Part shown: positions 23,282 through 31,897 of the stretch, piece by piece
How positions within the stretch are numbered: the first letter of the stretch is position 1
How the letters are laid out: every line of letters begins with the position of its first letter
NCBI GenBank assembly: GCA_036558645.1
Contig: DATBFG010000017.1
Span: forward strand, 1-36,610
Origin: DATBFG01 sp036558645
GTDB lineage: Bacteria > Acidobacteriota > Terriglobia > Terriglobales > Acidobacteriaceae
Direction of reading: 5' to 3'
DNA: 36,610 nucleotides
Position numbers and translations under genes: made by a program
Notes under the pieces: model-generated
The model's database searches: none
The model's input: only the letters and a program-made list of their open reading frames with translations
What the model was told of the DNA's origin: nothing

Positions 23282-24871
23282 ATGGAATTGCGCAGCAGCG
23301 CATTTTGGGGACGTTTGAGGGCGCACCGCCTTGCTTATACCGTGACGATTCTGGTGACCCTCGCAGTTGGGATTCTGATCGGGACCGTCGTTTCTTACGG
23401 AGTTAAGGGACAGGAAGCAAAAAAGAACTCCTCCGCCGATGCCACTCCTCTGACCGTCCCATCGCCGCAGCAACTCTCGAATCAGTTCTCCCAGATTGCC
23501 AAACAGCTTGAGCCTAGTGTCGTCAACATCAACACAGAATCGACCATCAAGAGTCCCCACCGCCGTCGTGGTGGTCAAACACCGGGTGGTCCAGATGACG
23601 ACCAGCAATCTCCATTTGACGATTTCTTCGATCGCTTCTTTGGGGGACAAGGTGGCCAGGGCGGGGGCAACCCGGGCGCCATTCGGGAAAGATCGCTGGG
23701 CTCTGGCGTGATCGTTGATCCCAAGGGTTACATCGTGACCAATCGGCACGTGGTCGAGAAGGCCGACCGCATTCAGGTCAAGTTGCAGGATGACCCACCG
23801 GGTGTTCAGCACGACGCCAAGGTTGTCGGCACGGACCAGGAAACCGATCTGGCCGTGATCAAGATCGATCTAAGTAAGCCCTTGCCTACCGCAAAGCTCG
23901 GAAATTCCGAGAGCATGCAGGTAGGAGATTGGGTTCTCGCCGTGGGCAGTCCCTTTGGTCTGAACGCTACGGTGACGGCGGGTATTGTCTCTGCCACGGG
24001 GCGGAATATCGTGCCCAATCGTCAATTCCAATCTTTCATCCAGACGGATGCCGCTATCAATCCCGGCAACTCCGGAGGGCCGCTCGTGAACCTCAGCGGG
24101 GAAGTGATCGGCATTAACACGGCCATTTTGACCGAAACCAGCTCCTACGCAGGCGTCGGATTCGCTTTGCCATCGAACACGGTCATGCAGGTTTACAACC
24201 AGCTGATTGGGCCTGATCACAGGGTTTCTCGCGGATCGATTGGTATCGAATTTCAGCAGCAGGAAAATCCTGCCATCGCCCGCGTGTATGGAGTGAACTC
24301 AGGCGTCACCATCGCCAACGTAGTTCCGGGCAGCCCGGCAGAGCAGGGTGGGCTGAAGGTTGGCGACACGGTGGTTTCCGTGGATGGCAAGGCAGTGAAG
24401 AATGGCGATGAACTTGTCGCCGATATCGCCAGCCGCAAACCTGGAACCAAGGCGACATTGGGCATCATGCGCAACGGTAAGAAGCAGGAGAACACGGTTG
24501 TTGTCGCCGATCGTGCCAAATTGTTTGCGGCTCGCCTTGGGGACGAAGATCAGAGCGCCGGGGACGAGGGTCCGAAAGAGAGCAAGTTGGGCGTTACCGT
24601 CCGCGCTCTGACCCCAGAAATGGCAGACAGACTGGGTGTCCCCTCCGGCCGTGGCATTATCGTGCAAGAAGTGAAGCAGGGATCTTTTGCCGAGGACATT
24701 GGCCTGGCTCGTGGCGACGTTGTCTTGGAAATCAACAAGCAACCCGTAAACAGTGAAGAGGACTTCCGGCGTATTTCGAGCGAGCTTCGCAGCGGCCAGG
24801 ATGTAGTGTTCCTCGTGCGTCAGCGTGGCGGTCAGCCGGGAACTACCTTCCTGGCGGGTACACTTCCGTAA
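23282..24871 (+). CDS. HtrA/Deg-family periplasmic serine protease with two PDZ domains
   Basis: A 529-aa protease anchored by one N-terminal membrane segment (about residues 18-40). The trypsin-like domain has the triad His156 (TNRHVVEK), Asp189 (ETDLAVIK) and Ser264 (PGNSGGPL). PDZ1 is at about 310-410 and PDZ2 at about 430-520, giving the full DegP/DegQ architecture. A flexible Gly/Gln-rich loop (about 95-130, with GGQGGQGGGN) corresponds to the regulatory LA-loop region. It degrades or refolds misfolded envelope proteins. The start is the ATG at 23282, after GCGGAGGAC; a codon six residues upstream is possible but lacks a ribosome site. The next gene also encodes an envelope protein. Confidence 0.95.
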   Translation: MELRSSAFWGRLRAHRLAYTVTILVTLAVGILIGTVVSYGVKGQEAKKNSSADATPLTVPSPQQLSNQFSQIAKQLEPSVVNINTESTIKSPHRRRGGQTPGGPDDDQQSPFDDFFDRFFGGQGGQGGGNPGAIRERSLGSGVIVDPKGYIVTNRHVVEKADRIQVKLQDDPPGVQHDAKVVGTDQETDLAVIKIDLSKPLPTAKLGNSESMQVGDWVLAVGSPFGLNATVTAGIVSATGRNIVPNRQFQSFIQTDAAINPGNSGGPLVNLSGEVIGINTAILTETSSYAGVGFALPSNTVMQVYNQLIGPDHRVSRGSIGIEFQQQENPAIARVYGVNSGVTIANVVPGSPAEQGGLKVGDTVVSVDGKAVKNGDELVADIASRKPGTKATLGIMRNGKKQENTVVVADRAKLFAARLGDEDQSAGDEGPKESKLGVTVRALTPEMADRLGVPSGRGIIVQEVKQGSFAEDIGLARGDVVLEINKQPVNSEEDFRRISSELRSGQDVVFLVRQRGGQPGTTFLAGTLP

Positions 24872-25003
24872 CCTGTAGTGCGTACTACCGGGACTGGCAT
24901 AGCCCCATGCGTCAGCGCATCATATACACTGTGCCGGTTCCGAGTAGGCACGATTCCCATTCCGGGCATCTTACGGAGTGGCATATTTCCAGCCGGTGGG
25001 CTG

Positions 25004-25516
25004 GTGGAGAAGCGAACTTTGATTTCGGGCCCCAAGCGAACATCTTCGTGGTTGCACATTGCATGCGCACTCGTGCTCATGGTCGGCACTCTTAGCGCGA
25101 ATACGGCAAGCACGAAAACTTCGGGTAGCACGAGCGCAAAAAAGACGAAAAGCTCCTCTTCTGCAACCAAGCACAAGAGCAAGAAAACGCATACCTCGCG
25201 CAAGCGCGGCCAGCAGAATATCGACTCGGCCCGAGCGCGTGAAATTCAGGAAGCCTTGATTCGTGACGGCTATTTACAGGGCAATGCCTCGGGAAAGTGG
25301 GATCAGAACAGCCAGAAGGCTATGGAAAAGTTCCAGTCGGATAATGGCTGGCAAAGCAAGGTGATTCCCGATTCGCGTGCCCTGATCAAGCTCGGACTTG
25401 GCCCCGACCATCAACACCTGTTGAACCCCGAGAGTGCGATGACTACGGCCCCGCTCGCGGGCCCAGCGGCTGCAAAGGACGACGCAGCAGCTACCACGCC
25501 GGCGCCGCAGAAGTAA
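25004..25516 (+). CDS. Exported peptidoglycan-binding-domain protein
   Basis: About 170 aa. An N-terminal membrane or signal segment (SSWLHIACALVLMVGTLSA) is followed by a Lys/Ser/Thr-rich low-complexity linker of about 40 residues (KKTKSSSSATKHKSKK and on). Then comes one peptidoglycan-binding-1 unit: AREIQEALIRDGYLQG, GKWDQNSQKAMEKFQ, and a closing LIKLGLGP. The tail is Ala/Pro-rich. It probably sits on the cell wall. The start is uncertain: the frame is open from a GTG at 24878, I use the GTG at 25004, and a TTG at 25019 behind GGAGAAG is also plausible. The gene follows htrA closely and may share its transcript. Confidence 0.75.
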   Translation: MEKRTLISGPKRTSSWLHIACALVLMVGTLSANTASTKTSGSTSAKKTKSSSSATKHKSKKTHTSRKRGQQNIDSARAREIQEALIRDGYLQGNASGKWDQNSQKAMEKFQSDNGWQSKVIPDSRALIKLGLGPDHQHLLNPESAMTTAPLAGPAAAKDDAAATTPAPQK

Positions 25517-25662
25517 AACCGCCTCGCAATCTGGAAGCTATACCCGCCACACGACCTGACTCGTCTTAAGTGACTTTGCCCAGAACGAAACTCCTGCCCT
25601 TGGTGTCTACTTTACGTAACTTGCCATTTCCTCGGGGTGTGTGTACAAGGCTACTAACAACG

Positions 25663-27381
25663 ATGAGACGCTTGGGGCTGCGTATCTATCTCCTATTCGC
25701 GTTAATCACTCCTTTAGTTGCTGATGCTAACTTACAAATCAAAGATGTTGGTTTACATGGCTACACGGGGACGCCCTCGGTCGTGGAGATCGCCCTTCAC
25801 AATCCGTCGCCCCGATCACAAGCAATCCACCTGCAAATAGCAGCTGGTAATAAAGAGAACGTCTTAAGCACAGTTACCAGCGATCTTACGTTGAACGGGG
25901 GCGAGCAACGAGAATTTGAAGTTCCAGTTCTGATTCCATATGAGACAACGAAGCTCAAAGTTGAAGCCTCGATAGGGGGATCGGTTTTCGCCGTCGATAG
26001 TCGCGAGCAACTCGGGTTACGCTCGTCGTCCTTGGTTGTGCTGGTGTGTACCAACCAAGAGGTATGCAAGAACGTCCAGTCACAGATACAGTTCAGTGGC
26101 ACGATAGAAGAGCGAGCTCAAAAAAATCGCGAGCTTGCGTTTGAAGTGATGGATGAGCCTCGGGAGAATTGGTGGGCCTATTCTGCAGCGAGGACAGTGG
26201 TATTGGCGGCGCCAATCGCAAGTTTTACCTCCCAGCAGCGAGATGCCCTGGAAGGTTTTCTACGCACCGGTGGCCGTCTCGTTCTCATACAGGATCAGAT
26301 TGCAAATACGTCGTTTCTTTCTGCTTATCAGAAAAGCTCGTCAACGTTGACCGGCGAGCGCGTAGGGCGAGGAACCCTCTTTCGTGTCACGGGACTCAGT
26401 TCTGACGCCCTGGGTGCTATCTTTACCGGCTCCAATCTGGATGACGCTCGTCGTGGGAACCGTGGAACTTGGTATTTGGACGAAACCTCATTTCTTCTTC
26501 GCCGGTACGCGGCTAGCTTTGACTTTCCTCGGCTCGGATGGGTGCTATTTTGGCTGGCAATGTACATAGTCGTTCTTGGGCCCTTGAATTTCTGGATTTT
26601 GCGACGCCTGCGCCGGCTGGAGTATGGCTGGCTTACCATGTGCGGCCTCGCGCTCTTGTTTGCGGCCGGCTTTTATTTTTCGAGTGCCCGCAAACGTCCC
26701 AAAGAATTTCGACTGGATAACCTGGGCACTTATTTTCTGGATGACGGCAGTGCTCTGGCCGCGGCGAAATATAGCTTGCGCGTCTCGGCGCCTACTCGCC
26801 GAGACATAATGATTTCTGTGGCTGACCCCGCAGTATTCGTGTACTCCAACTCTTCGTCTTCCCCTACCAACAGCCAGATCTGGTCAGAGATGAACCGCGA
26901 AGCTCCACCAAGGTCTGAGCGCTATGACGTCCAGCTAGGCCCGCCACGCCAGTTGGGGCTGTCGCTTCTAAAGTGGTCTTTTAGGGATATGAACCTGGAA
27001 GGCCTGCATCAATTCCCTGGAACTGTCCGTTTTGTTGCGCCCGGTCGGCTGCGCAATGACACTGGACAGCACTTCAGTGAAGCTGCCTATCTGGACTACC
27101 GTACCAATTTATTTTACGAATTGCCTGCACTAGCACCCGGTCAGGAAGTCGACTTGGGAGCAATAAAGCCCAGCTCCGTTACCAGACCTAACGGTCCAGC
27201 CTTTTCGAGCGTGTTGCCGGAGAAATCGAGCCTGCAAGAACTGGCCAATGCGGGTTGGTTGGCCACTGGCAACCCAATCTTTGTGGGTTTTAGCGATGGC
27301 CCAGCGTTGCCAGTAACCTTAGATATCCCTCATCAAAGGCAAGTGCATTCACTCATCGTGGTGAACATGGAGCAGCCATGA
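25663..27381 (+). CDS. Membrane protein with GldG/DUF4350-like features, partner of the ABC transporter
   Basis: About 572 aa. It has a signal peptide (MRRLGLRIYLLFALITPLVADA), then an Ig-like beta domain (about 25-115). A Rossmann-like, glutamine-amidotransferase-type domain follows, with SFTSQQRDALEGFLRTGGRLVLI at about 187-209. Two membrane helices come at about 291-313 and 323-341, and then a C-terminal periplasmic domain. I know no exact family; the layout resembles auxiliary proteins of ABC-2 exporters such as gliding/GldG-type subunits. The ATG at 25663 is taken because it starts the signal peptide; the frame is open from 25570. It overlaps the ATPase gene by 4 bp (ATGA). Confidence 0.78.
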   Translation: MRRLGLRIYLLFALITPLVADANLQIKDVGLHGYTGTPSVVEIALHNPSPRSQAIHLQIAAGNKENVLSTVTSDLTLNGGEQREFEVPVLIPYETTKLKVEASIGGSVFAVDSREQLGLRSSSLVVLVCTNQEVCKNVQSQIQFSGTIEERAQKNRELAFEVMDEPRENWWAYSAARTVVLAAPIASFTSQQRDALEGFLRTGGRLVLIQDQIANTSFLSAYQKSSSTLTGERVGRGTLFRVTGLSSDALGAIFTGSNLDDARRGNRGTWYLDETSFLLRRYAASFDFPRLGWVLFWLAMYIVVLGPLNFWILRRLRRLEYGWLTMCGLALLFAAGFYFSSARKRPKEFRLDNLGTYFLDDGSALAAAKYSLRVSAPTRRDIMISVADPAVFVYSNSSSSPTNSQIWSEMNREAPPRSERYDVQLGPPRQLGLSLLKWSFRDMNLEGLHQFPGTVRFVAPGRLRNDTGQHFSEAAYLDYRTNLFYELPALAPGQEVDLGAIKPSSVTRPNGPAFSSVLPEKSSLQELANAGWLATGNPIFVGFSDGPALPVTLDIPHQRQVHSLIVVNMEQP

Positions 27382-28313
27382 TTGCGGTGGACCAGATCGG
27401 CAAATCCTTTAACGGGATACACGCGCTCGATCGCTTCACACTCCACGTCGAGGCCGGGGAACTGTTTGGCCTGGTTGGGCCAAACGGTGCTGGCAAGACC
27501 ACTCTAATGAAAGTGCTCTCGACTCTGTTGACGCCTGAGAACGGCACGGCGCGAATTGATGGGCTGGATGTGACCACGCACGGTCGCGAAGTAAAGCGTT
27601 TAGTCGGCTACATGCCGGATCAACCCGGCGTCTACCAGGACATGAGCGTTCGCGAGTTCCTCGATTTTTTTGCAGATGCGTTCCACCTCAGACGGAGCAA
27701 TCATCGGGATGCCGTCGACAGTGCTCTCGAAAGGTCCGGTCTGACCGCTCGCAGTCACGACTCGGTGGAACAGCTTTCTCTTGGAATGAAGCAACGACTC
27801 GTGCTCGCGAAAACGCTTCTTCACGGCCCCAAGGTTCTGCTGCTCGATGAACCTGCTACCGGGTTAGATCCGATGGCGCGGATTGAACTCAGGGAACAAC
27901 TCAAGCGGTTGCAGGCCGAGGGAATCACGATCCTTATCTCCTCACATATCCTCAGTGATCTGGAAGACATTTGCACGCAGGTCGCGTTAATCGGAGCTGG
28001 ACGAAACGCTACTGACGCCGACGGACACTCCGTTATCCAGCTCCGCGTGCCGCAACCGCCAGCGCGAATTTACGAGATTGAAGTCATAGGCGATGGAACT
28101 CCTGCGGCGAATATTCTGAAGGGTGAGTCTGCCGTGCGCCTGTTGGAATTCAGCGGCAATCGTCTAGTCGCGGAAATTGCAGGCCCGGATGACCAAATTG
28201 CGGCCTTGTTGCATGCCCTCGTGATCGGCGGCGTGAAGGTCCTTCGCTTCGATCATCGTGCTCTTGGCTTGGAGGAACGCTACCGCCTTGCCTTTGGGGA
28301 GAAACATTCATGA
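27378..28313 (+). CDS. ABC transporter ATP-binding protein (ABC-2 exporter type)
   Basis: A 311-aa nucleotide-binding subunit: Walker A GPNGAGKTT at 34-42, signature LSLGMKQ at 133-139, Walker B VLLLDEP at 153-159, D-loop TGLDP, and H-loop His190 in ISSHIL. About 80 residues follow the ATPase core, forming a C-terminal domain (RIYEIEVIGDGTPAAN onwards) as in exporters of the CcmA/NodI group. It overlaps both neighbours by four bases (ATGA at 27378 and at 28310), so the three proteins are made as a unit. The exported substrate is unknown. Confidence 0.95.
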   Translation: MIAVDQIGKSFNGIHALDRFTLHVEAGELFGLVGPNGAGKTTLMKVLSTLLTPENGTARIDGLDVTTHGREVKRLVGYMPDQPGVYQDMSVREFLDFFADAFHLRRSNHRDAVDSALERSGLTARSHDSVEQLSLGMKQRLVLAKTLLHGPKVLLLDEPATGLDPMARIELREQLKRLQAEGITILISSHILSDLEDICTQVALIGAGRNATDADGHSVIQLRVPQPPARIYEIEVIGDGTPAANILKGESAVRLLEFSGNRLVAEIAGPDDQIAALLHALVIGGVKVLRFDHRALGLEERYRLAFGEKHS

Positions 28314-29122
28314 ATCCGATGATCCGCAAGGAATTTCGGCAACGAATGCGTGAGCGTCGAGGCTGGTTACTGCCGTCGATCTACTTGCTGATCCTGGGCG
28401 CAGTCGTAAGCGTTGCGTATTTTCTGGCTACATCCGAAAGCCAACTCGCCAATATCCAGGGTTCTACTGTCGGTGTGGCGTTGTTTTTGACGCTAGCCTA
28501 TTCGCAGCTGGCGCTCTTATTGCTCATGGCCCCAATATTTAGTGCCGGTGCGATCACGATTGAAAAAGAGCAGCGTACTCTGTCAGGTTTGCTTACTTCT
28601 TTACTCACGCCGGGTCAGATCTGGTGGGGAAAATTCGCGTCCTCGTTACTGTTTGTTCTGCTGCTTTTGATCACAAGCTTGCCGGTGTTGAGTTTGGCCT
28701 TTGCCTTTGGCGGTATCGGTCCCTGGGAGGTCTTTACGGCCACGCTGACGACCCTCATCATTCTCACCTGCGTGAGTTCCATTGGTCTGTATTGGTCATC
28801 TGTGTTCCGGCGAAGCATTCACGCCACGGCAGTCAGCTACGCCACCGTAGTTGCCATCAGCGTGGTGACAGCAATCATTTTCTTTATTTTCATGGAATTG
28901 GATGTGGCCGCACGCAAGGCGACCGCAGCGAGTTGGCTTGGTCTTCCGCTGCATGTCCGCGCGTCGATGTACGTGAATCCATTTTTCTTTCTGACGACGT
29001 CCTTTGCTCCGCCTCGTCAGCTATATCCAGTTTGGACCACCTGTGTTCTGGTCTTCGCCGTTCTAGGACTTGCCGCGGCCGCATTGACTCTGCGAAATCT
29101 TCGCCGCAGCGGTGACCAATAA
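28310..29122 (+). CDS. ABC-2 type transporter permease
   Basis: A 270-aa protein with about six hydrophobic helices: one at LLPSIYLLILGAVVSVAYF, a pair around 60-85, and further segments around 112-140, 145-165, 175-200 and 235-260. Between helices lies the cytosolic EKEQRTLSGLLTS coupling segment typical of ABC-2 permeases. It forms the membrane channel for the adjacent ATPase. Last gene of the coupled trio; no clear terminator follows before the convergent gene ending at 29177. Confidence 0.92.
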   Translation: MNPMIRKEFRQRMRERRGWLLPSIYLLILGAVVSVAYFLATSESQLANIQGSTVGVALFLTLAYSQLALLLLMAPIFSAGAITIEKEQRTLSGLLTSLLTPGQIWWGKFASSLLFVLLLLITSLPVLSLAFAFGGIGPWEVFTATLTTLIILTCVSSIGLYWSSVFRRSIHATAVSYATVVAISVVTAIIFFIFMELDVAARKATAASWLGLPLHVRASMYVNPFFFLTTSFAPPRQLYPVWTTCVLVFAVLGLAAAALTLRNLRRSGDQ

Positions 29123-29176
29123 GCTGCTCGGTAAGCGCTCAACTAGCGGTTTGTGAGGGTGCGATCTCCTGAGGCA

Positions 29177-30145
29177 CTACCGCAGGGGAACCTCGACTCC
29201 GGTTTCGGAAGATTGCAGAGCAGCCGATTCCAGCTCCTCTTCGCGCGGCATGGCGCCCGCAAGCAAGAGAACCGTGCCGCAATACATGAGTGTATCGGCC
29301 AGGTAATTGAAGCTCTCGAGGCTGGCGCGCCCTACGACTGCGATCGGTACATAGACGACCAACTCAACGAAAAGCACGGTTACACCGATACACGTCGCAG
29401 TGGCCCGCGTCTTCTTGCCGGCCAGCAAGAGCGGACCTGCGACCAGGTACACCACAGCCACCAGGTAGGTCCAGACCGCATGCCCGAAGACCCACTGCGG
29501 AGTCACCATCTCCAGCGGAATCCCGGGAACATGATCGGCGTGCATGAATTGCTCGACGCTGTAAAACAGCACGCCAATCGCAATGGAGCATCGTGCAAAT
29601 GTCAGAGCAATATGCCTACCGCGCTTCGGCCAATCCTCGCTCAGCCGAACTGCCAGAGCCAGGGCACCGGCACTGAAGGACAATTCGCGTAAAACAAGGG
29701 CCATCGCGATCCGATTGCCCGGATTGCGCAACCAACCCGGAATGTCCATCAGCACTACGAAAAGGAAAAACGTCAGCGCGAGCAAACTCGCCGAGACACG
29801 CGCCTGGATCCCCGTAACCAGGCTGAGACCGGCCAAGATAAAACAGGTGCCTATGAAGTACGCCAAGAATATATGCCACGGAATCCAAGCCGGTATGAGC
29901 GAGGCGATGATCTTGGTCAGCGTGAAATGTTCCGTGCCGAAAGCCGCTAGCGGTGCCGCGTAGAAAATCGGCCCGAAGAGCATCAGCTTGTCGATTCCTC
30001 GTGCCGTCTGCCAGGCGCCACGAAGGAAAATAGCGACCATCCCGATGGCAAGAACCACTCCAAAGACGAGATAACACCAGCTCACCTCACGGGGAATAGC
30101 CACCAAAACCATGACTGCCGACGAATTCATCAAGCTTTCGCTCAC
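29177..30145 (-). CDS. Multi-pass membrane protein, two DoxX-like halves in tandem
   Basis: About 322 aa with some eight membrane helices. Two halves look related: FYAAPLAAFGTEHF, IPAWIPWHIFLAY, ILAGLSLVTGIQAR and FVVLMDIPGW in the first; LFYSVEQFMHADHV, TPQWVFGHAVWTY, LVAGPLLLAGKKTR and LVVYVPIAVV in the second. The same order of a short acidic/His motif, proline-tryptophan turn, gly-rich helix and final helix is the DoxX-family pattern. No catalytic role can be assigned. The start is set at the GTG at 30145 because AAGGA sits 5 nt upstream; a TTG at 30163 is also in frame. Stands alone, convergent to the ABC permease. Confidence 0.77.
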   Translation of the reverse strand: MSESLMNSSAVMVLVAIPREVSWCYLVFGVVLAIGMVAIFLRGAWQTARGIDKLMLFGPIFYAAPLAAFGTEHFTLTKIIASLIPAWIPWHIFLAYFIGTCFILAGLSLVTGIQARVSASLLALTFFLFVVLMDIPGWLRNPGNRIAMALVLRELSFSAGALALAVRLSEDWPKRGRHIALTFARCSIAIGVLFYSVEQFMHADHVPGIPLEMVTPQWVFGHAVWTYLVAVVYLVAGPLLLAGKKTRATATCIGVTVLFVELVVYVPIAVVGRASLESFNYLADTLMYCGTVLLLAGAMPREEELESAALQSSETGVEVPLR

Positions 30146-30280
30146 GATGTTCCTTTCCGCCAACGCTGTTCCTTGGCATCACCGGCGCAATCAAAGTGAG
30201 TCTTTGGCTTCCGCGCTGTGAGCCTCAGGATTGCCGATTAGTAGGACGTAAGCAGGAGTCCGGGAGTGAGCAGGAGATAG

Positions 30281-30329
30281 CTGAATTTTTGGGGCTCCGG
30301 CTAGGGTCCAACTTGGCACCCCAATTCAG
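30281..30329. other. Imperfect inverted repeat in the 30146-30446 gap
   Basis: CTGAATTTTTGGGG (30281-30294) and CCCCAATTCAG (30319-30329) pair over 11 bp with a 3-nt T bulge and a 24-nt loop. It lies between two divergent genes, and may be an operator or a leader hairpin. Nothing else but a candidate promoter is seen in this gap. Confidence 0.3.
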
Positions 30330-30400
30330 TTGGCTCAACACAGATATCTAACTATTCGACTCATGCTCAATGGCGCGTTGTGGGGCCCATATACGGAAAG

Positions 30401-30429
30401 TTGTAGTTACCATCTGAGAGCGCTATATT
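30401..30429 (+). promoter_or_regulatory. Candidate promoter for the putative lipoprotein gene
   Basis: TTGTAG (30401-30406) and TATATT (30424-30429) are separated by 17 bp. The -10 is good but the -35 matches the consensus at only three positions. The start codon is 18 bp further on, which leaves a very short leader containing AGGA. Confidence 0.3.
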
Positions 30430-30446
30430 CCAGGTCAGGATAGCTG

Positions 30447-31055
30447 ATGAGAACCCTGGCGAGCGTTTCTTTCCTCTTAATTGTCTCGTGCTGGGGGCAG
30501 GTTCCTGCACATCCAGAAATCACGGCTTCTGCTTCTTGCATGGTATTCGCAAATCCTCACCGGTTTACTAATCAGGTCGTCACGATAGAAGCTGCAGTAG
30601 ACGAGTACAACGACGGGCGGTCGTCTCATCCAGTCCTGGCTTTGTTTCCGCCTTCTCGTTGTGGATTTCGAGCCGTGTTGTTGTTCACACCGCCGGACCA
30701 GAAGAGAACTCTGGGGAAAGAGGACCGTGATCTTCTCCGTTTTCTAAATGAAACCGGCGATTACAAGATCCTGCGCCTGGTCGCCAAAGGACGGATAAGA
30801 AGCATTTATGACATCATTCAAGACGTGAGGAAAAGTAAACAAACTGTCGAGATCGATCCTCTGTACGTGTCCGGCGAACCCTCCTATTCCCTTATGATCC
30901 AACATGTACTCGCGTTGGATGTTGCTGAAATCATTATTGACCATGAAAACATGGATGGTGAAGGCGAGCGTTTCTGGCCCCCGCTTTCTATTTCTCCTGA
31001 ATCGGGTCGGCGGCGCCCCATCACGCTTGATCTTGTAGTGCCTCCGCCGCAGTAG
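30447..31055 (+). CDS. Putative lipoprotein of unknown function
   Basis: A 202-aa protein with a short signal peptide ending in LLIVSC, an acceptable lipobox with Cys15. The mature part has a conserved-looking block CMVFANPHRFTNQVVTIEA (about 31-49), which resembles the opening of OB-fold-like proteins that begin with a residue-spread statement of the type L..P..F.GK.V.v.G. A second cysteine (Cys72) follows. I recognise no family by name. The ATG at 30447 has AGGA 6 nt upstream. Base usage looks slightly more AT-rich than in the neighbours. Confidence 0.72.
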   Translation: MRTLASVSFLLIVSCWGQVPAHPEITASASCMVFANPHRFTNQVVTIEAAVDEYNDGRSSHPVLALFPPSRCGFRAVLLFTPPDQKRTLGKEDRDLLRFLNETGDYKILRLVAKGRIRSIYDIIQDVRKSKQTVEIDPLYVSGEPSYSLMIQHVLALDVAEIIIDHENMDGEGERFWPPLSISPESGRRRPITLDLVVPPPQ

Positions 31056-31106
31056 CATTTGCCTCAGCAGGGGCTACCCCAATAACTAAACAGTGGGTGA
31101 AAGCTG

Positions 31107-31841
31107 TTACTTCATCACCGGGTTGGGAAAATAGGGAAGCGGTTGGCCGTTGATCACGGCCCTCGGATTATCGTCCACCAGCCGTTTGGCAATGGTCGGG
31201 TCGCAAAATTCCTCGGCGGCATCGCGAGCGTGCGAGAGATTTGGCACACGATGCTTGGTGTCGTGGGCATCACTGGCGATAATGTGAACCGCATCGCGCT
31301 CGAATAACCATTTTGCGGCGCGCCACGCCCGATCTCCCCAGGATCCCGTTATTACGCCCGCCGTAACCTGCACTGCGCAACCCAGTTCGATCCATTGCAA
31401 AACTCTTTCCGGATTCTTCTGCAGGATCGGATTCCTCTCGGGATGCGTGATGATGGGAGTGTAGCCCTTCGTCGCCAGTGCTCCGAAAAACTCATCGATC
31501 TGCGGCGGGATGCTGTAGTTGCTGGGCTCCGCCAACATGTAGGGCGTCCCCTGAATGGCGTAATAGTCCGGACGCATGAGCGCGTCCTGCATATTGTCGT
31601 ACGAGAGGTGAAAATCGCATCCGAGGCTCACACGCGGCGAACCGCCATTCTCACCTTGCAGGCGCGTCACGAGTCCTGAAAGATACTCGCGGTCGTAATG
31701 GAATCGATCGTTGGCGTGAGGAGTCGTTACGATGTGCTCAATGCCGTCGGCCGCCGCCATGCGGCACATTTCGAGAGACACGTCCCAGGACTTAGGTCCG
31801 TCGTCGACTTCAGGGAGGAGATGACAGTGGATGTCAATCAC
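31107..31841 (-). CDS. CpsB/YwqE-type PHP-domain tyrosine phosphatase
   Basis: A 244-aa metal-dependent phosphoesterase. Seen: IDIHCHLLPEVDDGP at the start with His5 and His7, IVTTPHAND near 37-45, THPERNP in the middle, and IIASDAHD near the end. These are the PHP-family metal ligands in the arrangement of bacterial CpsB/Wzb-like tyrosine-protein phosphatases, which control capsule or exopolysaccharide export by dephosphorylating a BY-kinase. No kinase or polysaccharide genes adjoin it. The start is a GTG at 31841 with no good Shine-Dalgarno; upstream lies a short direct repeat. Confidence 0.9.
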   Translation of the reverse strand: MIDIHCHLLPEVDDGPKSWDVSLEMCRMAAADGIEHIVTTPHANDRFHYDREYLSGLVTRLQGENGGSPRVSLGCDFHLSYDNMQDALMRPDYYAIQGTPYMLAEPSNYSIPPQIDEFFGALATKGYTPIITHPERNPILQKNPERVLQWIELGCAVQVTAGVITGSWGDRAWRAAKWLFERDAVHIIASDAHDTKHRVPNLSHARDAAEEFCDPTIAKRLVDDNPRAVINGQPLPYFPNPVMK

Positions 31842-31847
31842 GCTGGA

Positions 31848-31874
31848 AACAATTTACCCCAAAAACAATTTACC
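31848..31874. repeat. Direct repeat AACAATTTACC upstream of the PHP phosphatase gene
   Basis: Two exact 11-bp copies at 31848-31858 and 31864-31874, 16 bp apart start to start. They are followed by a run built of CGCAGGAACGCC/AAGGGCGCTAAG-like units up to 31895, which meets the stop codon of the aminotransferase gene. This second run is another degenerate short-unit sequence, distinct from the GATTGCAGAATTG family. Confidence 0.5.
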
Positions 31875-31897
31875 GCAGGAACGCCAAGGGCGCTAAG

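Noticed and set aside
24877..24920. Two short palindromes after htrA (GTAGTGCGTACTAC and ATGCGTCAGCGCAT)
   Set aside because: Stems are only 5 bp with 4-nt loops and no T-run; too weak to call terminators.
25621..25649. TTGCCA and TACAAG 17 bp apart before the membrane-protein gene
   Set aside because: The -10 is poor and the implied start site is only a few bases from the ATG; likely chance.
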